Part shown: positions 55,402 through 63,653 of the stretch, in pieces
Layout of the letters: each line of letters begins with the position of its first letter
How positions within the stretch are numbered: position 1 is the stretch's first letter
Assembly: GCF_004768545.1 (NCBI RefSeq)
Contig: NZ_CP038634.1
Coordinates: forward strand, 1,612,001 to 1,676,000
Source of the DNA: Cupriavidus oxalaticus
GTDB lineage: Bacteria > Pseudomonadota > Gammaproteobacteria > Burkholderiales > Burkholderiaceae
Length of the DNA: 64,000 nucleotides
Direction of reading: 5' to 3'
Translations under genes and position numbers: made by a program
The notes under the pieces: model-generated
Database searches by the model: none
Told to the model about the DNA's origin: nothing
What the model saw: only the letters and a program-made list of their open reading frames with translations

Positions 55402-56247
55402 TCAGTAGGGGATGTCGCCGACGATGGCTGCGCGCTCCATCTTGCGCGGCGCGGGAAAGTAGTCGTTGAGCGCGTAGTGCTGCGTGCAGCGGTTGTCCCA
55501 CACGGCGACGTCGCCCCGCTGCCACGACCAGCGCACCTGGTATTCGGGAATGGTGGCGCGGCTGATCAGGTAGTTGAGCAGCAGGGCCGCGCCGGGCGCC
55601 TTGTCGATGCCGTGCCGCACATTGGCCGGCGTGCTGTAGTTGGTGAAGTAGGTCGAGAAGCCGGCACCGACGAACAGCACCTTTTCGCCGGTTTCCGGGT
55701 GCGTGCGCACGACCGGATGCTCCACGGGCGGATGGTCCTGCGCGAGCTTCGCGCGCGCCTCGGGCGTCATGACCGCGCCGAAGCTCTGCTCGATGCTGGC
55801 GCGGGCACGAAGCCCGTCGACCTTCGCCTTGATGTCGTCGGGCAGTTCCTCATACGCCTTCACCATGTTGACCCAGATGGTGTCGCCGCCGATGTCGGGG
55901 CATTCGATGCAGCGCAGTACCGCGCCCATGGCCGGATTGGGACGCCACAGGCCGTCGCAGTGGTAGTTGTTCTCGTAGCTGTGCGGGTTGTCGCTGCGAT
56001 AGACACGCACCAGGCCAGGATGATCCGGATCGCTGCCGACCACGGGGTGGTCTTCCAGCTTGCCGAAGGCGCTGGCGAACGCCACGTGCTCGGCACGCGT
56101 GATGTCCTGCTTGCGGAAGAAGAGCACGCGATGCCTGAGCAGCGCTGCCTTGATGTCGGCGAACAGCGCGGGATCGCGCGCCGCGTCGCCGAGATGGATG
56201 CCCGTGATTTCGGCACCGATGGCCGGGGTGATCTGCCTGATCTCCAT
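55402..56247 (-). CDS. TauD/TfdA-family 2-oxoglutarate dioxygenase
   Basis: A 281-residue Fe(II)/2-oxoglutarate-dependent dioxygenase. Iron ligands are His96 and Asp98 (NNYHCDGLW) and His257 (NRCTQHYALNDY), with the 2-oxoglutarate Arg at about 272. TauD and TfdA release sulfite or phenol from their substrates; the substrate here is not evident. It is the first gene of the tauD-DUF849-Bug-MDR operon. Confidence 0.92.
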   Translation of the reverse strand: MEIRQITPAIGAEITGIHLGDAARDPALFADIKAALLRHRVLFFRKQDITRAEHVAFASAFGKLEDHPVVGSDPDHPGLVRVYRSDNPHSYENNYHCDGLWRPNPAMGAVLRCIECPDIGGDTIWVNMVKAYEELPDDIKAKVDGLRARASIEQSFGAVMTPEARAKLAQDHPPVEHPVVRTHPETGEKVLFVGAGFSTYFTNYSTPANVRHGIDKAPGAALLLNYLISRATIPEYQVRWSWQRGDVAVWDNRCTQHYALNDYFPAPRKMERAAIVGDIPY

Positions 56248-56525
56248 GTCATGTCTCCAGCAGTGATTGGATCTGCGTACAGGTTCAGGGCCTGCTTGGA
56301 GATGGAGTATCGGGCGATCGAAGCGGACCCGCTTGCTTTACGGGGACATTCGTTTGTTAATTTGGGACATGCGGAGCGCGCTTCGCCTGGCGGCGTGCCG
56401 CTTGATCAAGGCCACGTATCGACTGCTGACCTTTCCTCGCGAGATCTGTGCAAAAGGCTCGCTTTCCGGCGCACGCTAGTGATATGGCCTTGCATCACGC
56501 ACGCGGCCGCCGCCGCTGCGCGGCA

Positions 56526-56750
56526 TCACTGCTCCGGCTTCTGTTGCTTGTCGCCGAACGGGCTGCGCAGATGCACATCCCCGTCAAGACGATGGATATG
56601 CAATTCGGCCTGATGCCGCCTGGCCACGTTCCAGCCGGCCGCGATTGCCGCTTCCATGGTCGGAAACCGCTGGGGCTTGATATCGAGGCCGCTGAATTCC
56701 AATGTCCAGCCATGTTCCGCGGGCAGAACACGAATGATGCGCGATTGCAT
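56526..56750 (-). CDS. DUF2188-family small protein
   Basis: A 74-residue protein: MQSRIIRVLPAEHGWTLEFS, then QRFPTMEAAIAAGWNVARRH and AELHIHRLDGDVHLRSPFGD, which is the DUF2188 strand-strand-helix-strand order. ATG 56750 has an AAGGTC site; a TTG at 56813 is a longer alternative. It lies directly downstream of the mer-type promoter and is divergent from merR, so it is the predicted MerR target. Function unknown. Confidence 0.8.
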   Translation of the reverse strand: MQSRIIRVLPAEHGWTLEFSGLDIKPQRFPTMEAAIAAGWNVARRHQAELHIHRLDGDVHLRSPFGDKQQKPEQ

Positions 56751-56842
56751 GATGACCTTTTTAGAGATACCGCTACGTAAGGCGGCCGCCGTCATTCTGC
56801 GGTCGAAATGCAATCCCCTTCACTTAAAGGCGGGTTTGGCAT

Positions 56843-56873
56843 AGGCTAGGTCCGTACCAAGGTACGGAGTCAA
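56843..56873 (-). promoter_or_regulatory. mer-type promoter with MerR operator
   Basis: On the minus strand TTGACT (56873-56868) and TAGCCT (56848-56843) are separated by 19 bases, the long spacer typical of MerR-controlled promoters. The perfect palindrome TCCGTACC-AA-GGTACGGA (56851-56868) fills the spacer, like the TCCGTAC/GTACGGA operator of mer transposons. It would drive the DUF2188 gene at 56750; the operator ends eight bases before the merR ATG, so it also controls merR. Confidence 0.85.
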
Positions 56874-56876
56874 GCG

Positions 56877-57314
56877 ATGGAGCAAACACTGACGATCGGG
56901 AAGCTGGCCAAGGCGGCTGGCGTTGGCGTGGAGACGGTACGGTACTACCATCGCTGCGGGCTGCTGCCGGTGCCAGAGCGCGCCCATGGCGCAATTCGCC
57001 AGTATTCGCAACAGAGCCTGCAGCGGATGCATTTCATCCGCCAGGCACAGTCGCTCGGGTTCACGCTGGATGAGATCCGGGGACTGCTGCAGCAGAAGCA
57101 TGGCCGGTGCAGCACGGCCCGAGCACTGGCCGAGCGCAAGCTCAGCCTGGTGGAGGAAAGGCTGAGGGATTTGCGCGGGATGCGCGCGGAACTAAAGATC
57201 CTGATCGGACAATGCCACGCCAATGGCACCGAGGATTGCTGCCCCTTGATGAACACCTTGTCTGCGAACGGCAACCCGGAAAACGGGCGCGCCGCGGCAT
57301 TGCGGGGCCGGTGA
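56877..57314 (+). CDS. merR: Mercury-type MerR regulator
   Basis: A 145-residue MerR protein. The HTH is TIGKLAKAAGVGVETVRYYH, followed by ARCGLLP-type wing sequence (RCGLLPVPERAHGAIRQYSQ) and a long helix. Metal-ligand cysteines are Cys78 (HGRCSTARALAERKL), Cys113 (IGQCHANG) and Cys122 (DCCPLM). Their spacing of 35 and 9 equals that of Cys82, Cys117 and Cys126 in Tn501 MerR, so Hg(II) is the likely signal. No merT, merP or merA gene is in the window. A GGAG site lies inside the operator. Confidence 0.88.
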   Translation: MEQTLTIGKLAKAAGVGVETVRYYHRCGLLPVPERAHGAIRQYSQQSLQRMHFIRQAQSLGFTLDEIRGLLQQKHGRCSTARALAERKLSLVEERLRDLRGMRAELKILIGQCHANGTEDCCPLMNTLSANGNPENGRAAALRGR

Positions 57315-57354
57315 CGCAAGCCTGCTGACCGAGAAGGTCAGGGCATGCGGCGTG

Positions 57355-60057
57355 TCACGCCTGCCACGACGCGGCCTTGTCCCCCGACTTGCCATAGCGC
57401 TCCCGCGCCGCGCGCACGACATCGGAAGGCAGCTTGCCGTCATCGGCCAGCGCCCGCAGCGCCGCGACCACGACAGAATGGCGGTCCACCTCGAAGAACG
57501 CGCGCAACGCCTGCCGCGTGTCGCTGCGCCCGAAGCCGTCGGTGCCCAGCGTGACATAGCGCCCCGGCACGCACGCGCGGATCAGCTCCGGCACCGCGCG
57601 CACATAATCGGTGGCGGCGATCACCGGGCCGTTCGACCCTGCCAGCGCTGTTTCGACATACGAGCGGGCATGCTGGTCGTTCAGGCGGTTGCTGCGTTCC
57701 ACGGCGATCGCGTCGCGCTGCAGCTCGGTGAAACTGGTCACGCTCCAGACCTGCGCCACCACGCCCCAGTCGTCTTCGAGCAGGCGCGCGGCGGCGATCA
57801 CCTCGGGCAGGATGGCGCCCGCGCCGAGCAGGTCGACCTGGCTGGCATCGCGCCGTTCGGGCGTAAGCGAGTACATGCCCTTCAGGATGCCGTCGCGCAC
57901 GGCATCGGCCGGCTGCGGCATCGACGGCTGCGCATAGTTCTCGTTGCCGACGGTGACGTAGTAGAAGACGTCGCGCTGCTGCTCGCCCATCTCGCGCATG
58001 CCATGCTCCACGATCACTGCCACTTCATAGGCAAAGGCGGGATCCCACGCGCGGCAGTTGGGGATGGTCGACGCGGCCAGGTGGCTGGTGCCGTCCTGGT
58101 GCTGCAGCCCCTCGCCGCCGAGCGTGGTCTTGCCCGAGGTGGCGCCGATCAGGAAGCCGCGGGCGCGCTGGTCGGCAGCGGCCCAGATCAGGTCGCCGAT
58201 GCGCTGGAAGCCGAACATCGAGTAGTAGATGTAGAAGGGCAGCATCGGCAGGTCGTGCACGCTGTAGGCGGTGGCCGCGGCGATCCATGACGAGATCGCG
58301 CCGGCTTCGGAGATGCCTTCTTCCAGGATCTGCCCGCCGGTGGATTCGCGGTAGTACAGCATCGAACCCAGGTCTTCCGGCTCATAGCGCTGGCCCAGCG
58401 GCGAATAGATGCCGACCTGCCGGAACAGGTTGGCCATGCCGAAGGTGCGTGCCTCGTCAGCAACCACCGGCACGATGCGCGGCCCCAGCGCGGTGTCCTT
58501 GAGCAGGCTGCCGAGCATGCGCACCACGGCCATGGTGGTCGACATTTCCTTGCCGTCCGCGGCCAGTGCGAAGCCGGCCCACTGGCCGGACGGCGGCACC
58601 GTGAGCGCGGTGGTCGCGGCCTGCCGGCGCCGCGGCAGGTAGCCGCCGAGCGCGGCCCGGCGTGCGTGCAGGTAGCGCATTTCCGGGCTGTCGTCGGCGG
58701 GTTTGTAGAAGCGCAGGTTGGCGACGTCGTCGTCCGACAGCGGCAGCTGGAAGCGGTCGCGGAAGGCCTTCAGGTCTTCCAGCTCCAGCTTCTTCTGCTG
58801 GTGCGTGGTCATGCGCCCCTGGCCAGCCGTGCCCATGCCGAAGCCCTTCATGGTCTTGGCCAGGATCACGGTGGGCTGGCCGCGGTGGCCCATGGCGCGT
58901 GTGTAGGCGGCGTGCAGCTTGCGCAGGTCGTGGCCGCCGCGGCGCAGGCGGTCGATGTCGTCGTTGCTCAGGTGCGCGGCGAGTGCGGCGAGCTCGGGGT
59001 TCTGCTGGAAGAAATGCTCGCGGTTGTAGGCGCCGTCGTTGGCGGAGAAGGTCTGGAACTGGCCGTCGACGGTCTGCGCGAAGGCCCGCACCAGCGCGCC
59101 GGAGCGGTCGCGGGCGAACAGCTCGTCCCAGTCCGAGCCCCACAGCACCTTGATCACGTTCCAGCCGGCGCCGGCGAACAGCGCTTCGAGCTCATCGACG
59201 ATGCGGCCGTTGCCGCGCACGGGCCCGTCGAGCCGCTGCAGGTTGCAGTTGATGACGAAGACCAGGTTGTCGAGCTGCTCGCGCGCGGCCAGCGACAATG
59301 CGCCGATCGACTCGGGCTCGTCCATCTCGCCATCGCCGAAGAAGCCCCAGACCTTGCGCGACGACGCCGGCTGCAGCCCGCGGTTCTGCAGGTAGCGCAT
59401 GAAGCGCGCCTGGTAGATCGAATTGATGGGGCCGATGCCCATCGAGCCGGTCGGGAACTGCCAGAAGTCCCGCATCAGCCAGGGATGCGGGTAGGAGCAC
59501 AGGCCCGGCCCGCCGATCTCGCGCCGGTAGTGCTGCAGGTGGGTCTCGTCGAGGAAACCCTCCAGGTAGGCGCGGGCGTAGACGCCGGGGGCCGAGTGCG
59601 GCTGGAAGTAGACCAGGTCGCCGCCCTGTTCGGCGCTGTCGCCGCGGAAGAAGTGGTTGAATCCGACTTCGAACAGATCGGCCGCGGAGGCATAGCTGGC
59701 GATATGGCCGCCCAGTTCGCCATAGGCGCGGTTGGCGCGCACCACCATGGCCAACGCATTCCAGCGCAGCGCGGCGCCCAGCCGGGCTTCGATCTCCAGG
59801 TCGCCAGGGTAGGGCGGCTGCGCCTGCACGGGGATGGTATTCACATAGGCGCTCGGGCCGGCGCCGGGCGGCGGCAGGCCCTGCGCTGCGGCATGCGCCG
59901 CCAGGCGCCGCAGCAGGAAGCTGGCGCGCGCGCTGCCGGCATGCGCCAGCACGCCTTCGAGCGCGTCCAGCCATTCGCGCGTTTCCTGGGGATCGCTGTC
60001 CTCGTTGGCCGAAGGCAGCGCGAGCATCGATTGCACACCGTTTGCCAGGTTGGTCAT
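57355..60057 (-). CDS. Homodimeric 2-oxoacid dehydrogenase E1 (AceE/MdeB-like)
   Basis: A 900-residue thiamine-diphosphate enzyme of the homodimeric pyruvate dehydrogenase E1 type, slightly longer than E. coli AceE. The ThDP motif is GFFGDGEMDEPESIGAL with a later NCNLQRLDGPVRGNGRI. Other family stretches are TMKGFGMGTAGQGRMTTHQQ, YYRESTGGQILEEGISEAGA and YYVTVGNENYAQPSMP. No E2 or E3 gene is adjacent. With the divergent Lrp gene it resembles the mdeB-mdeR arrangement for 2-oxobutyrate from methionine, but mdeA is absent. ATG 60057 has AGGAG. Confidence 0.87.
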   Translation of the reverse strand: MTNLANGVQSMLALPSANEDSDPQETREWLDALEGVLAHAGSARASFLLRRLAAHAAAQGLPPPGAGPSAYVNTIPVQAQPPYPGDLEIEARLGAALRWNALAMVVRANRAYGELGGHIASYASAADLFEVGFNHFFRGDSAEQGGDLVYFQPHSAPGVYARAYLEGFLDETHLQHYRREIGGPGLCSYPHPWLMRDFWQFPTGSMGIGPINSIYQARFMRYLQNRGLQPASSRKVWGFFGDGEMDEPESIGALSLAAREQLDNLVFVINCNLQRLDGPVRGNGRIVDELEALFAGAGWNVIKVLWGSDWDELFARDRSGALVRAFAQTVDGQFQTFSANDGAYNREHFFQQNPELAALAAHLSNDDIDRLRRGGHDLRKLHAAYTRAMGHRGQPTVILAKTMKGFGMGTAGQGRMTTHQQKKLELEDLKAFRDRFQLPLSDDDVANLRFYKPADDSPEMRYLHARRAALGGYLPRRRQAATTALTVPPSGQWAGFALAADGKEMSTTMAVVRMLGSLLKDTALGPRIVPVVADEARTFGMANLFRQVGIYSPLGQRYEPEDLGSMLYYRESTGGQILEEGISEAGAISSWIAAATAYSVHDLPMLPFYIYYSMFGFQRIGDLIWAAADQRARGFLIGATSGKTTLGGEGLQHQDGTSHLAASTIPNCRAWDPAFAYEVAVIVEHGMREMGEQQRDVFYYVTVGNENYAQPSMPQPADAVRDGILKGMYSLTPERRDASQVDLLGAGAILPEVIAAARLLEDDWGVVAQVWSVTSFTELQRDAIAVERSNRLNDQHARSYVETALAGSNGPVIAATDYVRAVPELIRACVPGRYVTLGTDGFGRSDTRQALRAFFEVDRHSVVVAALRALADDGKLPSDVVRAARERYGKSGDKAASWQA

Positions 60058-60228
60058 GGCACCGCTCCTGTCCATGTTGCTTGTCTGTGGCGGCATGTCA
60101 GTCACGCTCGCCGATGCCAACAAGATTACGCCTGGAGCCGCAGAGAATGTGTCTGAATTTCCTTGCCAGAAGCGGGTATCGCAGTATAAAAATTCTCAAT
60201 AGATGCCAAAATCCGGAATTGTTACATC

Positions 60229-60747
60229 ATGAACGACACCTCGCTCAGGCTCGATCGCATCGATATCGCCATCCTCAATCAGCTGCAGCAGAACGCCCGC
60301 ATCACCAATGCCGAGCTGGCGCGCGCCGTGAACCTGTCGCCGACGCCTTGCTTCAACCGCGTCAAGGCGCTGGAGAAAATGGGATTGATCAAGCAGCAGG
60401 TCACATTGCTGAATGCCGAGGCGCTGGGCCTGCGCATCAATGTGTTTATCCAGGTCAGCCTGGAAAAACAGGTGGAAGACGCGCTGCGCCGCTTCGAGGC
60501 GGCAATCGACAAGCGGCCCGAAGTGATGGAGTGCTACCTGATGACCGGCGATGCGGACTACCTGCTGCGCGTTGTCGTGCCCAGCATGCAGAGCCTGGAG
60601 CGCTTTATCCTGGAGCATCTGACCAAGATCCCTGGCGTGTCCAATATCCGGTCGAGCTTCGCGCTGAAGCAGGTGCGGTACCGCACGGCGCTGCCGCTGC
60701 CGGCGGGCGGATTGACCTTGAGCCTGGCGGAAGAAGAGGGCGAATAG
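60229..60747 (+). CDS. Lrp/AsnC-family regulator
   Basis: A 172-residue regulator: [23 protein letters not shown], then [20 protein letters not shown], and the RAM/AsnC ligand domain ([20 protein letters not shown]). The C-end has an acidic tail. It is divergent from the E1 gene with a 171-base intergenic stretch that is A/T-richer near 60185-60228, a likely Lrp-binding site. An MdeR-like role, sensing an amino acid, is inferred. Confidence 0.9.
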   Translation: MNDTSLRLDRIDIAILNQLQQNARITNAELARAVNLSPTPCFNRVKALEKMGLIKQQVTLLNAEALGLRINVFIQVSLEKQVEDALRRFEAAIDKRPEVMECYLMTGDADYLLRVVVPSMQSLERFILEHLTKIPGVSNIRSSFALKQVRYRTALPLPAGGLTLSLAEEEGE

Positions 60748-60758
60748 CCTGCTGCGGG

Positions 60759-61682
60759 CTACGGCGCGCCACGCTCCTCGTTGCCGCCATCCACCGCGAA
60801 TTCCGACAACGCCACCTCGCGGAAATGCCGAACCACCGGGGTGTCGTGCGCCGGCAGCCAGGTGAGCGCCAGGCCGATACCGGCACTGTCCGGATAACCC
60901 GCCAGGTCGCGGATCACCATGCGGTCGTTGGCAAAGCGCTGCATGATCGACGGCACCAGGGCCACGCCCAGCCCGCTCTCCACCAGCGCCAGCACGGTCT
61001 GCACCTGCGTGGCCTCCTGCGTGACGCGCGGCTGGAAGCCGGCCACCTGGCACGCCGACAGCGCGGCGCTGCGCAGGCCCGACGCTTCGGCCTGCTCGTA
61101 CATGACAAAGCGCTCCTGCGCGAGGTCGGCCAGCGTCAGCGCGGGCTTGCCCGCCAGCGGGTGGCTGCGCGGCAGGGCGGCGACAAAGCGGTCGCGCTCC
61201 AGCAGCGCCAGCGCGGTATTGCCCGGCGTCAGCAGCGGCGTGCGCACCAGGCCCACGTCCAGCGCCTCGTCTTCCAGCCATTGCATGATGCGGGTCGAGG
61301 TCGCTTCGCGCAGCACCAGTTCGACGCCGGGGTATTCATTGCGGAAGCGCGTCACCAGCCGTGGCAGCAGGTGCGAGGTCGTGGTGCCGACAAAGCCCAC
61401 CCGCAAGATGCCGGCCATGCCGCTGCTGGCCGACTGCACCAGCTCGCTGAACTGGCCGGCGTGGAACAGGATGCGCCGGGCCTCGGCCAGCGCGGCGCGG
61501 CCGGTCTCGGTCAGCGTGACGCCGCGCGGCTCGCGCACGAACAGGGTGGCGTCGAGCTCGGACTCGAGCTTCTGGATCGAGACCGTCAGCGCGGGCTGGG
61601 CGATATGCAGGCGCTCTGCCGCGCGGCGGAAATTGAGGGTCTCGGCCAGCACGACGAAGTGCCGGATGCGGCGCAGTTCCAT
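60759..61682 (-). CDS. LysR-family transcriptional regulator
   Basis: A 307-residue LysR protein starting MELRRIRHFVVLAETLNFRR, with HTH RAAERLHIAQPALTVSIQKL. The effector domain includes GILRVGFVGTTTSHLLPRLV and VPSIMQRFAND, of the BenM/CatM-like subgroup. It is divergent from the MaoC gene with 283 bases between, so it probably controls the MaoC / thiolase-like / DUF35 operon. It converges on the Lrp gene, 11 bases away. Confidence 0.9.
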   Translation of the reverse strand: MELRRIRHFVVLAETLNFRRAAERLHIAQPALTVSIQKLESELDATLFVREPRGVTLTETGRAALAEARRILFHAGQFSELVQSASSGMAGILRVGFVGTTTSHLLPRLVTRFRNEYPGVELVLREATSTRIMQWLEDEALDVGLVRTPLLTPGNTALALLERDRFVAALPRSHPLAGKPALTLADLAQERFVMYEQAEASGLRSAALSACQVAGFQPRVTQEATQVQTVLALVESGLGVALVPSIMQRFANDRMVIRDLAGYPDSAGIGLALTWLPAHDTPVVRHFREVALSEFAVDGGNEERGAP

Positions 61683-61965
61683 GGGGTCAGCGGGGATGCG
61701 GGAGCCACATCTTAGTGCGCCGCGCGCCCCCCGGGCAACCGCGCGCGCCGGGTGGGTCGATAAACAGCGCTTATCGATCGCGCGGCAAACGATATTGGAC
61801 GCCGGTTCCGCGGCGTCGCTACACTCGATTGCAAGCTGCCGTGCAGCAACAGATTCCGTATCAAGGAACACTCAAGGAACACAACGGAGACAGCCGGCCG
61901 GGCGCAGGCCGATCGCGCCGATCGCGCCCGCCGCGCCTGACCAGGCCTGGACCGACAGGAGCCTC

Positions 61966-62424
61966 ATGCACAGCATTGCATCGCTCGACGACCTGCGCGC
62001 GCTTTGCGCCGCGCCCGCCGCCGTGAGCGAGTATTTCCCCATCGGGCAGGACGCCATCGATACCTTCGCCGAGCTGACGCATGACCGGCAGTGGATCTAC
62101 GTGGACCCCGAGCGCGCCGCGGCGGATTCGCCATACGGCTGCACGGTCGCGCACGCCTTCCTGATCGTGTCGATGGTGTCGGCGGCGTTCGGGCAGTGCT
62201 TTACCTTTCCGGGCCGCAAGCTGGCGCTGAACTATGGCTTCGACCGGCTGCGCTTCACCGGCCCGGTGCCGGCCGGCGCGCGCGTGCGCGGCGCGTTCAC
62301 GCTGCAGCAGCTCGACGAAGTCCGCCCCGGTGAAGTGCGCTGCCACTGGAAAGTAGAGATGCAGGTCGAAGGCAGCGAGCGGCCGGCCATGGTGGCGACC
62401 TGGCTGGTGCAGATGCGCTTCTGA
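61966..62424 (+). CDS. MaoC-like hydratase/dehydratase
   Basis: A 152-residue hot-dog-fold protein. The hydratase-2-type motif is DRQWIYVDPERAAADSPYGC followed by TVAHAFLIVSM, with Asp and His as likely catalytic residues. NYGFDRLRFTGPVPAGARVR follows and the end WKVEMQVEGSERPAMVATWL is typical of MaoC family. It likely acts on an enoyl-CoA. ATG 61966 follows AGGAG. It is first of a three-gene operon. Confidence 0.9.
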   Translation: MHSIASLDDLRALCAAPAAVSEYFPIGQDAIDTFAELTHDRQWIYVDPERAAADSPYGCTVAHAFLIVSMVSAAFGQCFTFPGRKLALNYGFDRLRFTGPVPAGARVRGAFTLQQLDEVRPGEVRCHWKVEMQVEGSERPAMVATWLVQMRF

Positions 62425-62462
62425 AGTTCCCCAATATCAATCCCAAGCAGGACGAGACTCCC

Positions 62463-63629
62463 ATGAGCATCAAAGGCAAGGCATATATCGTCGGGGCCTA
62501 CGAGCACCCGACCCGCAAGGCGCCGGACAAGTCGGTGGCGCAGCTGCACGCGGAATCCGCGCGCGGCGCGCTGGCCGATGCCGGCCTGACCCTGGCGGAC
62601 GTGGATGGCTACTTCTGCGCCGGCGATGCGCCGGGGCTGGGCGCCACCAACATGGTCGACTACCTCGGCCTGAAGGTGCGCCACGTGGACTCCACCGACA
62701 CCGGCGGCTCCGCCTACCTGGTGCATGTCTCGCACGCCGCGCAGGCCATTGCCGCCGGCAAGTGCAACGTGGCGCTGATCACGCTGGCGGGCCGGCCGCG
62801 CTCCGAAGGCTCGACCGGCACGCAGGCGCGCAACTGGGGCGCCAACCTGCCGGACGCCCCGTTCGAGGCGCCGTTCAATCCCGTCACCGTCAACCTGTAC
62901 GCGATGGTGGCGATGCGCCATATGTACGAGTACGGCACCACGCCCGAGCAGCTGGCATGGGTCAAGGTGGCGGCGTCGCACCACGCGCAGCACAACCCGC
63001 ACGCGATGCTGCGCAACGTGGTCACGGTGGAAGAGGTGCTGAACTCGCCGTTGATCGCCGACCCGCTGCACAAGCTCGACTGCTGCGTGGTGTCCGACGG
63101 CGGCGGCGCGCTGATCGTGGCGCGGCCCGAGATCGCGGCCACGCTCAGGCGCCCGAAGGTGAAGATCATCGGCGCCGGTGAATACGTCAAGGGCCAGCTC
63201 GGCGGCGAGGTCGACCTGAGCTGGTCGGGCGCGAAGTTTTCCGGCGCGGCCGCGTTCGCTGAAGCCGGCGTGACCCCGGCCGACATCAAGTACGCCTCGA
63301 TCTACGACAGCTTCACCATCACCGTGCTGATGCAGCTGGAAGACCTGGGCTTCTGCAAGAAGGGCGAAGGCGGCAAGTTCGTGGCCGACGGCAACCTGAT
63401 CTCGGGCGTCGGCAAGCTGCCGTTCAATACCGATGGCGGTGGCCTGTGCAACAACCACCCGGCCAACCGCGGCGGCATCACCAAGGTGATCGAGGCCGTG
63501 CGCCAGCTGCGCGGCGAGGCGCATCCGGCGGTGCAGGTGAAGAACTGCGACCTGGCGCTGGCGCAAGGCACCGGCGGCTACCTGGGCTCGCGCCACGGCA
63601 GCGCCACCCTGATCCTCGAGCGCGAATAA
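62463..63629 (+). CDS. Thiolase-like (SCP2/Ltp2-type) acyl-CoA enzyme
   Basis: A 388-residue thiolase-superfamily protein. The position of the usual nucleophilic Cys in the first half reads HVDSTDTGGSAYLVH (about residues 75-89), with no Cys. The second half keeps NTDGGGLCNNHPANRGG (His332) and GTGGYLGSRHGSATLILE. Tyr in ASIYDSFTITV is a candidate acid/base. Lack of the Cys, plus MaoC and DUF35 neighbours, points to an aldolase-like or carrier role as for Ltp2 of steroid breakdown, not a classical thiolase. Confidence 0.85.
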   Translation: MSIKGKAYIVGAYEHPTRKAPDKSVAQLHAESARGALADAGLTLADVDGYFCAGDAPGLGATNMVDYLGLKVRHVDSTDTGGSAYLVHVSHAAQAIAAGKCNVALITLAGRPRSEGSTGTQARNWGANLPDAPFEAPFNPVTVNLYAMVAMRHMYEYGTTPEQLAWVKVAASHHAQHNPHAMLRNVVTVEEVLNSPLIADPLHKLDCCVVSDGGGALIVARPEIAATLRRPKVKIIGAGEYVKGQLGGEVDLSWSGAKFSGAAAFAEAGVTPADIKYASIYDSFTITVLMQLEDLGFCKKGEGGKFVADGNLISGVGKLPFNTDGGGLCNNHPANRGGITKVIEAVRQLRGEAHPAVQVKNCDLALAQGTGGYLGSRHGSATLILERE

Positions 63630-63653
63630 TGAACGATCGCCGGAGCAACTGAC

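Noticed and set aside
53078..55408. Plus-strand open frame of 776 codons
   Set aside because: It is antisense to the Bug and DUF849 genes, both strongly supported by family motifs.
58666..60156. Plus-strand open frame of 496 codons
   Set aside because: It is antisense to the E1 dehydrogenase gene.
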